Shown in pieces: positions 17,621 through 24,805 of a stretch of DNA of 64,000 bases (within the stretch, counting starts at the first letter, position 1; the number at the start of each line of letters is the position of its first letter). A model generated the notes under the pieces. The model worked only from the letters and a program-made list of their open reading frames with translations. It searched no databases and was not told where the DNA came from. A program made the translations under genes and the position numbers. The DNA comes from Streptomyces capitiformicae (lineage in GTDB: Bacteria; Actinomycetota; Actinomycetes; Streptomycetales; Streptomycetaceae): positions 2,665,767-2,729,766 of the forward strand of contig NZ_CP022161.1 in NCBI RefSeq assembly GCF_002214185.1. Reading direction: 5' to 3'.

Positions 17621-17824
17621 GTGGAGTGGGCCCGGTTCGTCATCGTCACTGCGGTCGTGCTGTACCTCGCCCTGGCACTCTTCCGATACGCAAGAAACCC
17701 TGCCACCTCCCTCGGCGACGCATTCACACCGCGGTGGCTGCAACGCGTACACGGCCGCCGGATCATGAACCGACAGCGGGAGGAGTACCTCCGCGCCAGG
17801 GCGGATCAGAGCCGCGATCGCTAA
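17621..17824 (+). CDS. Small single-pass membrane protein
   Basis: The GTG at 17621 follows AAGGAG by six bases. The 67-residue product has one N-terminal membrane helix (FVIVTAVVLYLALALFRYA) and a basic, arginine-rich cytoplasmic tail. A longer frame from 17507 lacks a ribosome binding site and is rejected. It ends at a strong bidirectional terminator. Function unknown. Confidence 0.6.
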   Translation: MEWARFVIVTAVVLYLALALFRYARNPATSLGDAFTPRWLQRVHGRRIMNRQREEYLRARADQSRDR

Positions 17825-17835
17825 TCACGACCAGT

Positions 17836-17880
17836 GAGCCGTTCGCGAAGGCATGTCTGTGACGCCTTCGCGAACGGTTC
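17836..17880. terminator. Bidirectional terminator between convergent genes
   Basis: The perfect 17-bp stem GAGCCGTTCGCGAAGGC / GCCTTCGCGAACGGTTC is closed by an 11-base loop and lies between the plus-strand small membrane protein gene and the minus-strand lipoprotein gene. Confidence 0.85.
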
Positions 17881-17927
17881 TCTGGTTTCCTGCGGCCGGG
17901 GACGGGGCCTGCCTGGGAGTACTCCGA

Positions 17928-18374
17928 CTACTTGATCGTGTAGCTGCAGCCCTCGGCGCTCTTTCCGTCGTCGTTGTCCGCGACCTGCTTGCCGTCGACT
18001 TTGATCACGCACGGTGCGGGCTGCAGCAGCCCGTCAGCGCCCTTGACCGAGCCGGGGATAACGGACACCAGATATCCCACCGCCTGGTGGGCATCGGTGA
18101 GTTCGACGGTCTCCGTCTTCGTCCACGGCAACGTCTGTGTGTCGAAGCCGTCGGTCGCCGCGTGGTACATGACTTGAGCGGTGCCTTCGCCGCCCACCTG
18201 CAGGGTGACCTCGTGGGTCACCTTGCCCGGCTCGGCTTTCGGCGTCTCACTCGCCGACGCCGACGCCTTGTCACCGTCCGCGCGTGTGCCGGTGGTTTCG
18301 CTGTCGCCGCCGCATCCGGTCAGCAGCACCGCCGCCGCGACGAGCGCGGCCGCGCTCTGAAGCGTCCTTCCCAT
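17928..18374 (-). CDS. Lipoprotein, MmpS-like
   Basis: The 148-residue product begins with a signal peptide ending in the lipobox LTGC (cysteine near residue 21), then a Ser/Ala/Thr-rich spacer. A beta-rich domain follows with VTHEVTLQVGGEGTAQVMYHA and LPWTKTETVEL, similar to MmpS-type accessory lipoproteins of actinobacteria. It should be anchored to the outer face of the membrane. The ATG at 18374 has GGGGA four bases upstream. No MmpL partner is nearby. The lipoprotein call is firm; the MmpS relation is tentative. Confidence 0.75.
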   Translation of the reverse strand: MGRTLQSAAALVAAAVLLTGCGGDSETTGTRADGDKASASASETPKAEPGKVTHEVTLQVGGEGTAQVMYHAATDGFDTQTLPWTKTETVELTDAHQAVGYLVSVIPGSVKGADGLLQPAPCVIKVDGKQVADNDDGKSAEGCSYTIK

Positions 18375-18559
18375 GTTCCCCGTTCCTCGTTCCCTGTCGT
18401 GAACTGACCTACCCTCGCAGATCCAATCATGGGCGGATCGCCTGCTTGCCAATGAGGTCTTGCGGGACGCCTGTTGTCCTCCGGGCCTCCCGCCGCAGGA
18501 CCTGTTCGCCCTCTGCCCTGACTCGCTGCAGTAGTGAAGCACCGAATGCGAGGATCGAC

Positions 18560-19093
18560 TCACTTCGTCCAGCCAGGGGCAGCGACGACCATCGTGTCGG
18601 CGGTCTTGTCATGGAGGCACTGCCGGTAGGGCTTGTCCCAGCAACACCACAGCGGATTGAGCAGGCTGAGAACCGGCACGATGAAGGCGACCACCCAGAA
18701 CAGCTCCCGGCCGGCCGCCCGCCAGAAGCCCACCCGCTGCGCTGTCTCGCGACGTACGACCCGGATTCCGCAGGCGCGCTTGCCCAAGGTGGAGCCGAAC
18801 TGCCAGACGGCGAAGGGGAAGTAGAGGACAAAGGAGGCGGTCAGCCAGCCGAGGAGCAGCGTCCTGGCAGTGGTGCCGCCGCCTGAGTCGATCCACATCA
18901 TGACCGGGATGGCGGAGACGAAGTAGGCGGCGTACCAGATGATCAGGTCCAGCACCCGTGCGCCGAGACGGGCTCCGACGCTCGCGAGGCCCGCAAGGGG
19001 AACCGAGTCGGAAGTTCGCGGGTCGTGCGTCTGCCCGGCACCAGCGGAATTCGAAGCGCCGAGCGGATAGCAGGGGAGACGGGATGAGCTCAT
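18560..19093 (-). CDS. RDD-family membrane protein
   Basis: The 177-residue product has the RDD layout: GARLGARVLDLIIWYAAYFV (first helix with the Arg-Asp signature), a second helix LLLGWLTASFVLYFPFAVW, GSTLGKRACGIRVVRR, and a third helix ELFWVVAFIVPVLSLLNPLW followed by LHDKTADTMVV. ATG 19093 has a strong GGAGG site five bases upstream and is preferred over an in-frame ATG at 19329 that overlaps the upstream stop. RDD proteins are thought to be small-molecule transporters; the substrate is unknown. Confidence 0.85.
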   Translation of the reverse strand: MSSSRLPCYPLGASNSAGAGQTHDPRTSDSVPLAGLASVGARLGARVLDLIIWYAAYFVSAIPVMMWIDSGGGTTARTLLLGWLTASFVLYFPFAVWQFGSTLGKRACGIRVVRRETAQRVGFWRAAGRELFWVVAFIVPVLSLLNPLWCCWDKPYRQCLHDKTADTMVVAAPGWTK

Positions 19094-19329
19094 GGAATCC
19101 TCCGTGCAGAAAGTGGCGGTGGCCTTGTTCCGGCGCGGCGTGCTGACAGCCGCCCGTTCGTGAGGTGATCGGTATTGCTGGGGCGCAGGGTTCCCTGCTC
19201 CTCGTCGCCGCGCAGGGCAGTTGCGTGTAGTCCGTTGGCCCGGGACGAAGGGTGCCTTCAGCCCGTGCCGGTTGAGGAGCCTCACAAGGTCCGCCCAGAC
19301 GGCGCGCGGCTCGTAGCCGCACATCATTC
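19094..19329 (-). other. Open stretch coupled to the upstream gene and in frame with the RDD gene
   Basis: From an ATGA overlap with the upstream stop (19324-19327), a frame reads MCGYEPRAVWADLVRLLNRH and stays open into the RDD gene. The first 30 residues look protein-like (helical and basic); the rest is arginine/proline-rich. It may be a small coupled gene that lost its stop, or a 5' extension of the RDD protein. The strong ribosome binding site at 19093 argues for a separate RDD start. Confidence 0.3.
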
Positions 19330-20760
19330 GGCTTCTCCGGGATGGGCAGGCAATTGCAGGCTGTCGCCCGGCCACAGGGCGCACCCGGCTTCCGCCCAGG
19401 CCAGTTGCCTACCGACATGGGCCAGGACCTCGATACGGTCGGCGGGCCCGTACGCCTGATAGTGGCCGGCCGCCGGATCGTAGACCCGGACCTCGCTGTG
19501 CGGGCCGGAGCACACCAGGGCACGGGCGATGTCCGGTAGTCCCAGGCTGAGACCGTCGCATTCACGGTGCTGGATGAGCTGAAGCAGGTCCGCGGTGACC
19601 GCAGCCCAGTCGCCGACCTCCGGCCAGCGCGCGCCGCCGTCCAGCTCGTGGGTGAGCGTGGACAGCGGCACGATCTCGCCTGGGCGGCGGCCGCGGGTGA
19701 GGCGGTCGTAGATGCGGGCGCCGTCGGGCTGCCGGACGTGCCGGTGCAGCAGCGAGGCTGCGGCCACGAGCGAGGTGTTGATCTCCTGGGCGGCGGCCGG
19801 GTAGTAGGCCTCGTGGGCGAAGAGCAGGTACACCTCGCGGGTGTGCCGCTCGGGTCCGTTCTGGGGCATGTGCGTTTGCTCCTTCGTCGTGACGGGGGTT
19901 GCGTGGTCGGCTGAGGTCTGGGGCTGTCGGCGGGGCTGGGGCGGATAGGGACCCAGCGGCTGCTGCCGGCCGGACCGGTCTTGGCGGTCGGACGACGCAT
20001 CGCCCTTCATGGGCGTGACGATCCGCCTGGTCTGGACAGCGAGTTGCAGCATCAGCCGCTCCCGGACGATGAGCTCGCTGGAGGCCGAGCGGGTGTCGCG
20101 GCGCTGGAGCAGGTCTGCCGTGTCGAACAGCTGGTGGTGTCCGACCGCGACCGCGCGCCGCACCTCGTAGCGGTCGCTGCCGCCAGCCGCTTCGACGAGA
20201 CCGGTGTGAAGAGCGGCGAGCCGTTGCAGGTAGCGGCAGGCGGCTTCGGCCTCGACGATCCGGACGTTCTCGCCGGCGCGGGCATCGAACCGCTCGGGCA
20301 GGTGCTCCACGAGCAGGGGGGCTAAGGCGGCCGCCGGCAGCACAATGCTGAAGGGGACGCCGTACTGGATCGCGAAGGTGGCCGCGATCAGGGTGAGGGC
20401 CGTGACGACGGCGGTGACCGGCCGTACCGTCATGGGGCCGAGGCGGATGAGGTGTGCTGGTCGCCTGGCCAGCCAGCGCAGGCCAAGGCGCTGGGAGCGA
20501 GTTGCGATTGGGGTGAACACGGCGATCCGGTGGGGCTGTTCGGGCAGGCTGCCGTCGGCCGGGACACTCCAGTCGATCCACCCCCATCCGGCCCGTTCAC
20601 GGATCAGGACCGGTTCGCAGCCATCCGCGCAACCGGAGCCGCAGCAGACGTGGCCGCCGTGCACCGCGCGGGACCGCTTCCTCTCCCACCGCTGCTGCTG
20701 TTGCTGGAACGGGCGCAGCCGCTGAGCGATCCCGCTTGTCGGCGGTGTCTGGGTGGTCAT
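19324..20760 (-). CDS. Hypothetical membrane protein of the plasmid replication/transfer region
   Basis: The 478-residue frame has a cysteine-rich N-terminal part (HVCCGSGCADGC near residue 40), two membrane helices near 112-155 (VTAVVTALTLIAATFAIQYG, FSIVLPAAALAPLLVEHL), a charged middle and a separate C-terminal domain. That domain begins at Met (19869) with a strong AAGGAG nine bases before it, so a second, shorter product of about 180 residues may be made from the internal start, or two genes may have fused. It overlaps the upstream duplicated winged-helix gene by four bases (20757-20760), so the two are coupled. No family recognised. Confidence 0.6.
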   Translation of the reverse strand: MTTQTPPTSGIAQRLRPFQQQQQRWERKRSRAVHGGHVCCGSGCADGCEPVLIRERAGWGWIDWSVPADGSLPEQPHRIAVFTPIATRSQRLGLRWLARRPAHLIRLGPMTVRPVTAVVTALTLIAATFAIQYGVPFSIVLPAAALAPLLVEHLPERFDARAGENVRIVEAEAACRYLQRLAALHTGLVEAAGGSDRYEVRRAVAVGHHQLFDTADLLQRRDTRSASSELIVRERLMLQLAVQTRRIVTPMKGDASSDRQDRSGRQQPLGPYPPQPRRQPQTSADHATPVTTKEQTHMPQNGPERHTREVYLLFAHEAYYPAAAQEINTSLVAAASLLHRHVRQPDGARIYDRLTRGRRPGEIVPLSTLTHELDGGARWPEVGDWAAVTADLLQLIQHRECDGLSLGLPDIARALVCSGPHSEVRVYDPAAGHYQAYGPADRIEVLAHVGRQLAWAEAGCALWPGDSLQLPAHPGEAE

Positions 20761-22223
20761 GGTGTGCTTCCTTCCAGCAGGTTGGTCGATGCGGTGACGC
20801 AGGTGATGCAGCGGCCGTCACCGTCGGGGTGGGCGCGCCGGGGGGTTGGGCCGGGGCAGGTTCGGCACAGCGGCCAGCCCAGGCATGCGGGGCAGAGATC
20901 TTCGCCGGGGGCGGTTGTGGGAACGCCGCAGCCGGCGCACTCGACGAGCGCTCGGTAGGTCAGGGCCTCGGTCACCGTGCGGGCGGCGGACGCCGTGGAC
21001 GACCGCTCGGTCGCCGGCCACCCATACGGTTCGTCGTCCAGGACGTCGCCGCGGTGGTGACGGCTGTCCAGCGTGGCGGGCGGCGGATAGGCCTGAGCGG
21101 CCCGCAGACGGGCGGCGATGATCGCACCAACCGTGGTGCGCACTGGGTTCGGCAACGGCCGGTCGGTGATGACGTGGCGTAGCTGCTCGCTGCTCCAGCC
21201 GGACTCCATCATCACGGTGAGCACGCGGCCCTGGTCGGTCAGCACCTTCCCGGTCAGCAGGAGTTCGGGGCGGCTGCTGCCGATCTCGAGCAGTAGCTGG
21301 ATTCCCGGATGCATCTCGTCCGCCTCGAGCTCGGTAGGCGGGGATGCTGGTGCGTCCGGCTGGGCCGTCCCTTGGGGCGTTCGCGCGACATCGTTGCGGT
21401 CGCACGGACGGAGGGATCTGGTCTTCTGCTTGTTGGTCTTCTTTCTGTTGGTGTTCTTAGTGGGGCGATTAACCGATGTCGGGTTATCCACCGGTGGAAA
21501 ACCCGACATCGGCCCGGACCTGCTGTTTTGCAGGCTGGGCAGGTCGGTGATGAAGTAGGCGGCCGCGCCGAGGGTGCCGTCGGGGTGGCGCTCGCGTTCC
21601 CGTAGCAGAAAGCCGTGCTTCTCCAGTTCCTTGAGCCCGCTCTTGACGGCTGCCTCGCCGTCGCGGCCGCGTCGCGCCAGGTCGGTGACGCTCATCCGCC
21701 AGCCATCCCGGTGCGTGCTGATGAGTCCGAATAGGCCCTGGGCTTTGAAGGACAGCCGGGGGTCGCGGAACAGGCCGTTGGCGATCTGGGTGAACTGGTC
21801 CCCGGCCATCACCCCACGGCGGATCCCCGCCCCGAGGCCGGGCCCTGCCTCACCCGCTGGGGCGGAGGCGAGCGCCGTGCCGACTGCCGGCGCGAGGTCG
21901 GCGCCGACCGAGGCAGGGCGGTCCGTGATCGAGTACACGATCTCGCCGAGCGTCCCGTTGTCGTGCCTGAGCTGTTCGCGGACGAGGTAGCCGTGCCTCT
22001 GCAGTTCGTTCAGGCCGCCGCGTACGGCGTCCCGCCCGTCGGGTCCGGCGCGCACGAGGTCGGCGACCGTCACGTGCCAGCCGGCGCGGTGGGTGCTGAT
22101 GTAGCCGAAGATTCCCTTCGCCTTGAAGGAGAGCCGGCTGTCGCGGAACAGGCCGTTGGCGATCTGGGTGAACTGGTCCGCCGCCATCACCCCACGGCGG
22201 ATCCCCGCCCCGAAGCGGCTCAT
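20757..22223 (-). CDS. Tandem winged-helix protein, candidate replication initiator or regulator
   Basis: The 488-residue protein has two nearly identical N-terminal winged-helix domains. Residues about 6-105 (GIRRGVMAADQFTQIANGLF, KGIFGYISTHRAGW) are repeated at about 132-231 (GIRRGVMAGDQFTQIANGLF, QGLFGLISTHRDGW). A linker rich in Asn, Lys and Thr follows (NRPTKNTNRKKTNKQKT), then a domain of about 100 residues and a C-terminal zinc-binding region with four CxxC-like pairs (ECAGCG, CPACLG, CRTCPG, CITCVT). Similar single-domain proteins sit beside Streptomyces plasmid origins. It is divergent from the transfer operon across a repeat-rich region, so replication initiation or control of transfer are both plausible. 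Confidence 0.7.
   Translation of the reverse strand: MSRFGAGIRRGVMAADQFTQIANGLFRDSRLSFKAKGIFGYISTHRAGWHVTVADLVRAGPDGRDAVRGGLNELQRHGYLVREQLRHDNGTLGEIVYSITDRPASVGADLAPAVGTALASAPAGEAGPGLGAGIRRGVMAGDQFTQIANGLFRDPRLSFKAQGLFGLISTHRDGWRMSVTDLARRGRDGEAAVKSGLKELEKHGFLLRERERHPDGTLGAAAYFITDLPSLQNSRSGPMSGFPPVDNPTSVNRPTKNTNRKKTNKQKTRSLRPCDRNDVARTPQGTAQPDAPASPPTELEADEMHPGIQLLLEIGSSRPELLLTGKVLTDQGRVLTVMMESGWSSEQLRHVITDRPLPNPVRTTVGAIIAARLRAAQAYPPPATLDSRHHRGDVLDDEPYGWPATERSSTASAARTVTEALTYRALVECAGCGVPTTAPGEDLCPACLGWPLCRTCPGPTPRRAHPDGDGRCITCVTASTNLLEGSTP
21762..21835. repeat. 74-bp repeat inside the winged-helix gene, copy 1
   Basis: Almost identical to 22140-22213, exactly 378 bp (126 codons) away, and part of the in-frame domain duplication. 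The high DNA identity shows the duplication is recent or kept uniform by gene conversion. Confidence 0.9.
22140..22213. repeat. 74-bp repeat inside the winged-helix gene, copy 2
   Basis: Encodes the start of the first winged-helix domain; see the partner at 21762-21835. Confidence 0.9.
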
Positions 22224-22377
22224 CGTGCTTCCTCGCGCGCCATGTGCGCGCGGCCGCTGACGCCTTGGAGCAGGCGTGCGGGCGCGAGGCGGCCGGGGCC
22301 GCTGGGTGAGAAGACGTAGGCGAGATCCATGCCGTCAGCTCACTCGGCGCCCCCGACCAGGCTGACGGCCACAGCCC

Positions 22378-22880
22378 CCGACCACCGGTCACGATCCGGC
22401 AACATGCGCACTGGGCTGCCGTGGTCGGGCCTGTGGTCGGGCCGACCACGGGTCTCCTCCAGTGCTCGGGGACGCTGCGCAATCGCGGCTGCGCGGTGAC
22501 AGCGGACCTTGTGCGCAGTCGGCTGCGCAACGGGTCCGGGTCGTGCGCAGTCGGTATGTGCAGCCGACTGCGCACAGCGGAGAGGCATCGCCGGCGTTTG
22601 CTCTGCGCAGTCGTCCAAGTCGTGCGCAACTGGGCTACTACGGCCTGCCCCTGGAGGCGGCGCGTGGCCGATTCGTCGGTAGCTTCTTCCTCTCTACCGC
22701 CGTGAGCTCGCTGGGCCGGTTCAGCGTCCGCGCCGCCCTTTACGCCGGTGGTCGGTTCAGGCGTTCCCGGTCGTTGTCGGTGCCCGGTGGTCGGGGCTGT
22801 GGTCGGGGCGACCATGGCCCCGACCACGGGCTTTGTGTCCCCATCGTGACCGTGGTCGGGGGCTCATGGTCGGTGGTCGG
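22378..22880. repeat. GTGGTCGG repeat family, 10 copies on both strands
   Basis: Plus-strand copies begin at 22421, 22433, 22748, 22787, 22799, 22852 and 22873. Minus-strand copies (CCGACCAC) begin at 22378, 22442 and 22820. They flank the TGCGCA cluster on both sides. Confidence 0.8.
22405..22628. repeat. TGCGCA repeat cluster, 8 copies
   Basis: Copies begin at 22405, 22476, 22512, 22524, 22544, 22569, 22604 and 22623, often within GTGCGCAGTCG or CTGCGCAAC. Nine further copies occur within the first transfer gene (23147-23384). At about 72 percent GC one copy per roughly 3 kb is expected by chance. Confidence 0.8.
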
Positions 22881-22941
22881 GTCGGGGTCGACGGGTTTTC
22901 TCAAGGTCAGCAAGTACACGTTCTGACCTGGGAGTTTGACC

Positions 22942-23877
22942 ATGTCCCCTGGCAAGCAGGTGTCGGAGAGCGACGCTGCTCCTCCGATGGCCGCAGGCAT
23001 CGAGCTGGAGAGGATGAGGCGCCGCGTCCGTCTGTCGCGCCTGGCCCTGTTCACTGCGATCGCGGCCGGTCCCGTCGCCCTGGGCGTGGCGGTGATGTCC
23101 GGCCCGGCCACGGCCAAGGCCGCCCCCTCGGACAAGCCGGCCGCTGTGCGCACCGCGGCCGCCGCGGTCGACCCGGCGGGCTATGCGCAGGTGTTCGTCG
23201 GCGCGTGGTTGCGCAGCAGTGGCGACGAGGCCGGCAGTGCGCAGGCGCGGCTTGCGCAGTTGCTCGCGCCGGACGTCGATCTGCCGGACCCGGTCGCCGG
23301 TGCGCAGCCGGAGCTGGGGTCGGTGACCGCGGTGCGCAGTGCGCAGCGCGACGCCGGTGCGTGGGCGGTGACGGTGGCTGCGCAGTACGCCGACGGAGGG
23401 GTGCGCTACTTCGTCGTCCCCGTGGCCGCCGACGCGAGCGGGAGTTCGTTCACCGTGACCGGTGCCCCGGGTGTGGTGGCCGGCCCGGAGCGCGCCGCGG
23501 TGGCCCAGTCGCCGTACGGCGTGAGCGTGCCGTCGAGAAGCGATCTGGCGTCCGCAGTTGGGGAGTTCCTCGGCGCGTACCTGACGGGGGCCGGGGAGGT
23601 GGATCGCTACCTCGCGCCCGGGGTGAAGCTGTCGCCCATCTCGCCCGCCCCGTACCAGGCGGTCGCGGTCCAGGAGGTGTGGGGCGCTGACGAGGCCGCG
23701 GCCTCCGGGCAGGTGCCGGCCGACGGTACGAAGGTCCGTGTCCGCGTCCAGGTCGAGGCCCGGGATGACGCCGGGCGCTGGCCGCTGGCGTACGACGTCT
23801 CTCTCACGTCTCGCTCCGACCGGTGGGAAGTCGCGGCACTGGAATCCGGGACCCTCCAGGACGGGGGCGCCCGGTGA
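22942..23877 (+). CDS. TcpC/VirB8-like conjugal transfer protein
   Basis: ATG 22942 lies seven bases after GGGAG. The 311-residue product has a cytoplasmic N-terminus, one membrane helix (LALFTAIAAGPVALGVAVM near residues 35-55) and two extracytoplasmic NTF2-like domains (about 85-195 and 205-311). This is the TcpC arrangement known from Gram-positive conjugation, equivalent to VirB8. Such proteins form the membrane scaffold of the secretion channel. It is the first gene of a long plus-strand operon; the next gene starts inside its stop codon. Confidence 0.8.
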   Translation: MSPGKQVSESDAAPPMAAGIELERMRRRVRLSRLALFTAIAAGPVALGVAVMSGPATAKAAPSDKPAAVRTAAAAVDPAGYAQVFVGAWLRSSGDEAGSAQARLAQLLAPDVDLPDPVAGAQPELGSVTAVRSAQRDAGAWAVTVAAQYADGGVRYFVVPVAADASGSSFTVTGAPGVVAGPERAAVAQSPYGVSVPSRSDLASAVGEFLGAYLTGAGEVDRYLAPGVKLSPISPAPYQAVAVQEVWGADEAAASGQVPADGTKVRVRVQVEARDDAGRWPLAYDVSLTSRSDRWEVAALESGTLQDGGAR

Positions 23878-24215
23878 ACACCGTGCACAGCATGATGCTC
23901 GCCGGGCAACTGGACGACCTCGGCGACAGCTGGATCAACATGTTCGAGGACTGGGCGACCAAGGGCCTGCAGGCCGGTCTGATCGTGCTGGTCGTCGTGA
24001 TCATGATCCAGAGGTTCAGCCTGAAGGCGGGGATCGGCGCCCTGCTACTGATGATCGTCGCGCTGGGGCTGTACGACAGCCGCGACGAACTGGCGGACAT
24101 GTTCACCGACGAGGTGAAGAACCCGGCCACGGGCGCGCCCGCCGTGCCCGGCGTCGTGCAGGGTCCCGATCCGCTCGCCCGTGTGCACGCCGACGGCGCG
24201 GGAGGCCGGCTGTGA
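23874..24215 (+). CDS. Small two-helix conjugal transfer membrane protein
   Basis: The GTG at 23874 overlaps the TcpC stop. The 113-residue product has two membrane helices (LQAGLIVLVVVIMIQRFSL and IGALLLMIVALGLYD) and an acidic tail. Its position between TcpC- and TcpE-like genes suggests a TcpD-like or VirB2-like subunit of the channel, but sequence alone does not prove it. Confidence 0.6.
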   Translation: MNTVHSMMLAGQLDDLGDSWINMFEDWATKGLQAGLIVLVVVIMIQRFSLKAGIGALLLMIVALGLYDSRDELADMFTDEVKNPATGAPAVPGVVQGPDPLARVHADGAGGRL

Positions 24216-24805
24216 GCGCGGCGGCCCCGGGGCGGGTGGGCCGCTTCTACACCTCTGCCCGCCGCCACCCGTGGGTGCTGGGCAAAGTCGCCGACTGGAA
24301 GATCCCGCTCGGCCCGTACACGCCCGCACAGATCGCGGTCGCGGTCGGCGGCGGCTTCCTGCTGGTCAAGACGATCGGCTGGTGGTCGTGGATGGGCCCG
24401 GTGCCCATCGTGGCCTGGGTTTTGACGGTCTGGGCGGTACGCCGGCCGAAGATCAAGGGGCGCGCCCCGTTGCAGGCGGCGCTGGGCTGGGTGCTGCTCG
24501 CCTGGCAGCCGCAGGGCGGCCGCATCGGCGGGAGGGCCGCCCGGGACCAGATCTCCCGTCGTCTGCTCGGTGGCTTCACCGTCGAAGAGGCTGATCCCGC
24601 TGGCCCGGCCGTGGCGGCGCCGCCGCGCGCCGGCCAGCCGGCAGGCGGCCGGAGCGTGCCTCGGGGCCGGGAGTCCCGTCCGTCCGCAGGACCGCGCTCA
24701 GAACCGCAGACTCGCCCGGCACCAAAGGGGCCGGTGTCGGGTGTGCCGGTGTCTGGTGTGCAGCAGTTGCTCGCTCTGGCCCAGCAGGTGGGGGGTGCGC
24801 AGTGA
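24212..24805 (+). CDS. TcpE/PrgI-like (VirB3-type) membrane protein
   Basis: The GTG at 24212 overlaps the preceding stop. The 197-residue product has two close membrane helices (PAQIAVAVGGGFLLVKTIGW, VPIVAWVLTVWAVRR) preceded by an interfacial DWKIPLGPYTP stretch, and a long Pro/Ala/Arg-rich tail. This is typical of TcpE or PrgI, which recruit the VirB4 ATPase to the membrane; the VirB4-like gene follows directly, overlapping by four bases. Confidence 0.65.
   Translation: MSAAAPGRVGRFYTSARRHPWVLGKVADWKIPLGPYTPAQIAVAVGGGFLLVKTIGWWSWMGPVPIVAWVLTVWAVRRPKIKGRAPLQAALGWVLLAWQPQGGRIGGRAARDQISRRLLGGFTVEEADPAGPAVAAPPRAGQPAGGRSVPRGRESRPSAGPRSEPQTRPAPKGPVSGVPVSGVQQLLALAQQVGGAQ

Larger units (their letters stand above)
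22224..22941. promoter_or_regulatory. 718-bp divergent intergenic region, candidate origin or transfer control region
   Basis: This region separates the minus-strand winged-helix gene from the plus-strand transfer operon. No gene is evident. It holds two families of short repeats: TGCGCA palindromes (eight copies, 22405-22628) and GTGGTCGG motifs (ten copies on both strands, 22378-22880). Inverted pairs include GTGCGCAGTCGG/CCGACTGCGCAC at 22543-22575 and GTGGTCGGGGC/GCCCCGACCAC at 22799-22827. Divergent promoters must lie here. Iterons of a replication origin, operators for the winged-helix protein, or transfer sites would all fit. Confidence 0.6.

Noticed and set aside
22405..22628. CRISPR array
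   Set aside because: The repeats are six to twelve bases, irregularly spaced and palindromic, with no cas genes nearby.
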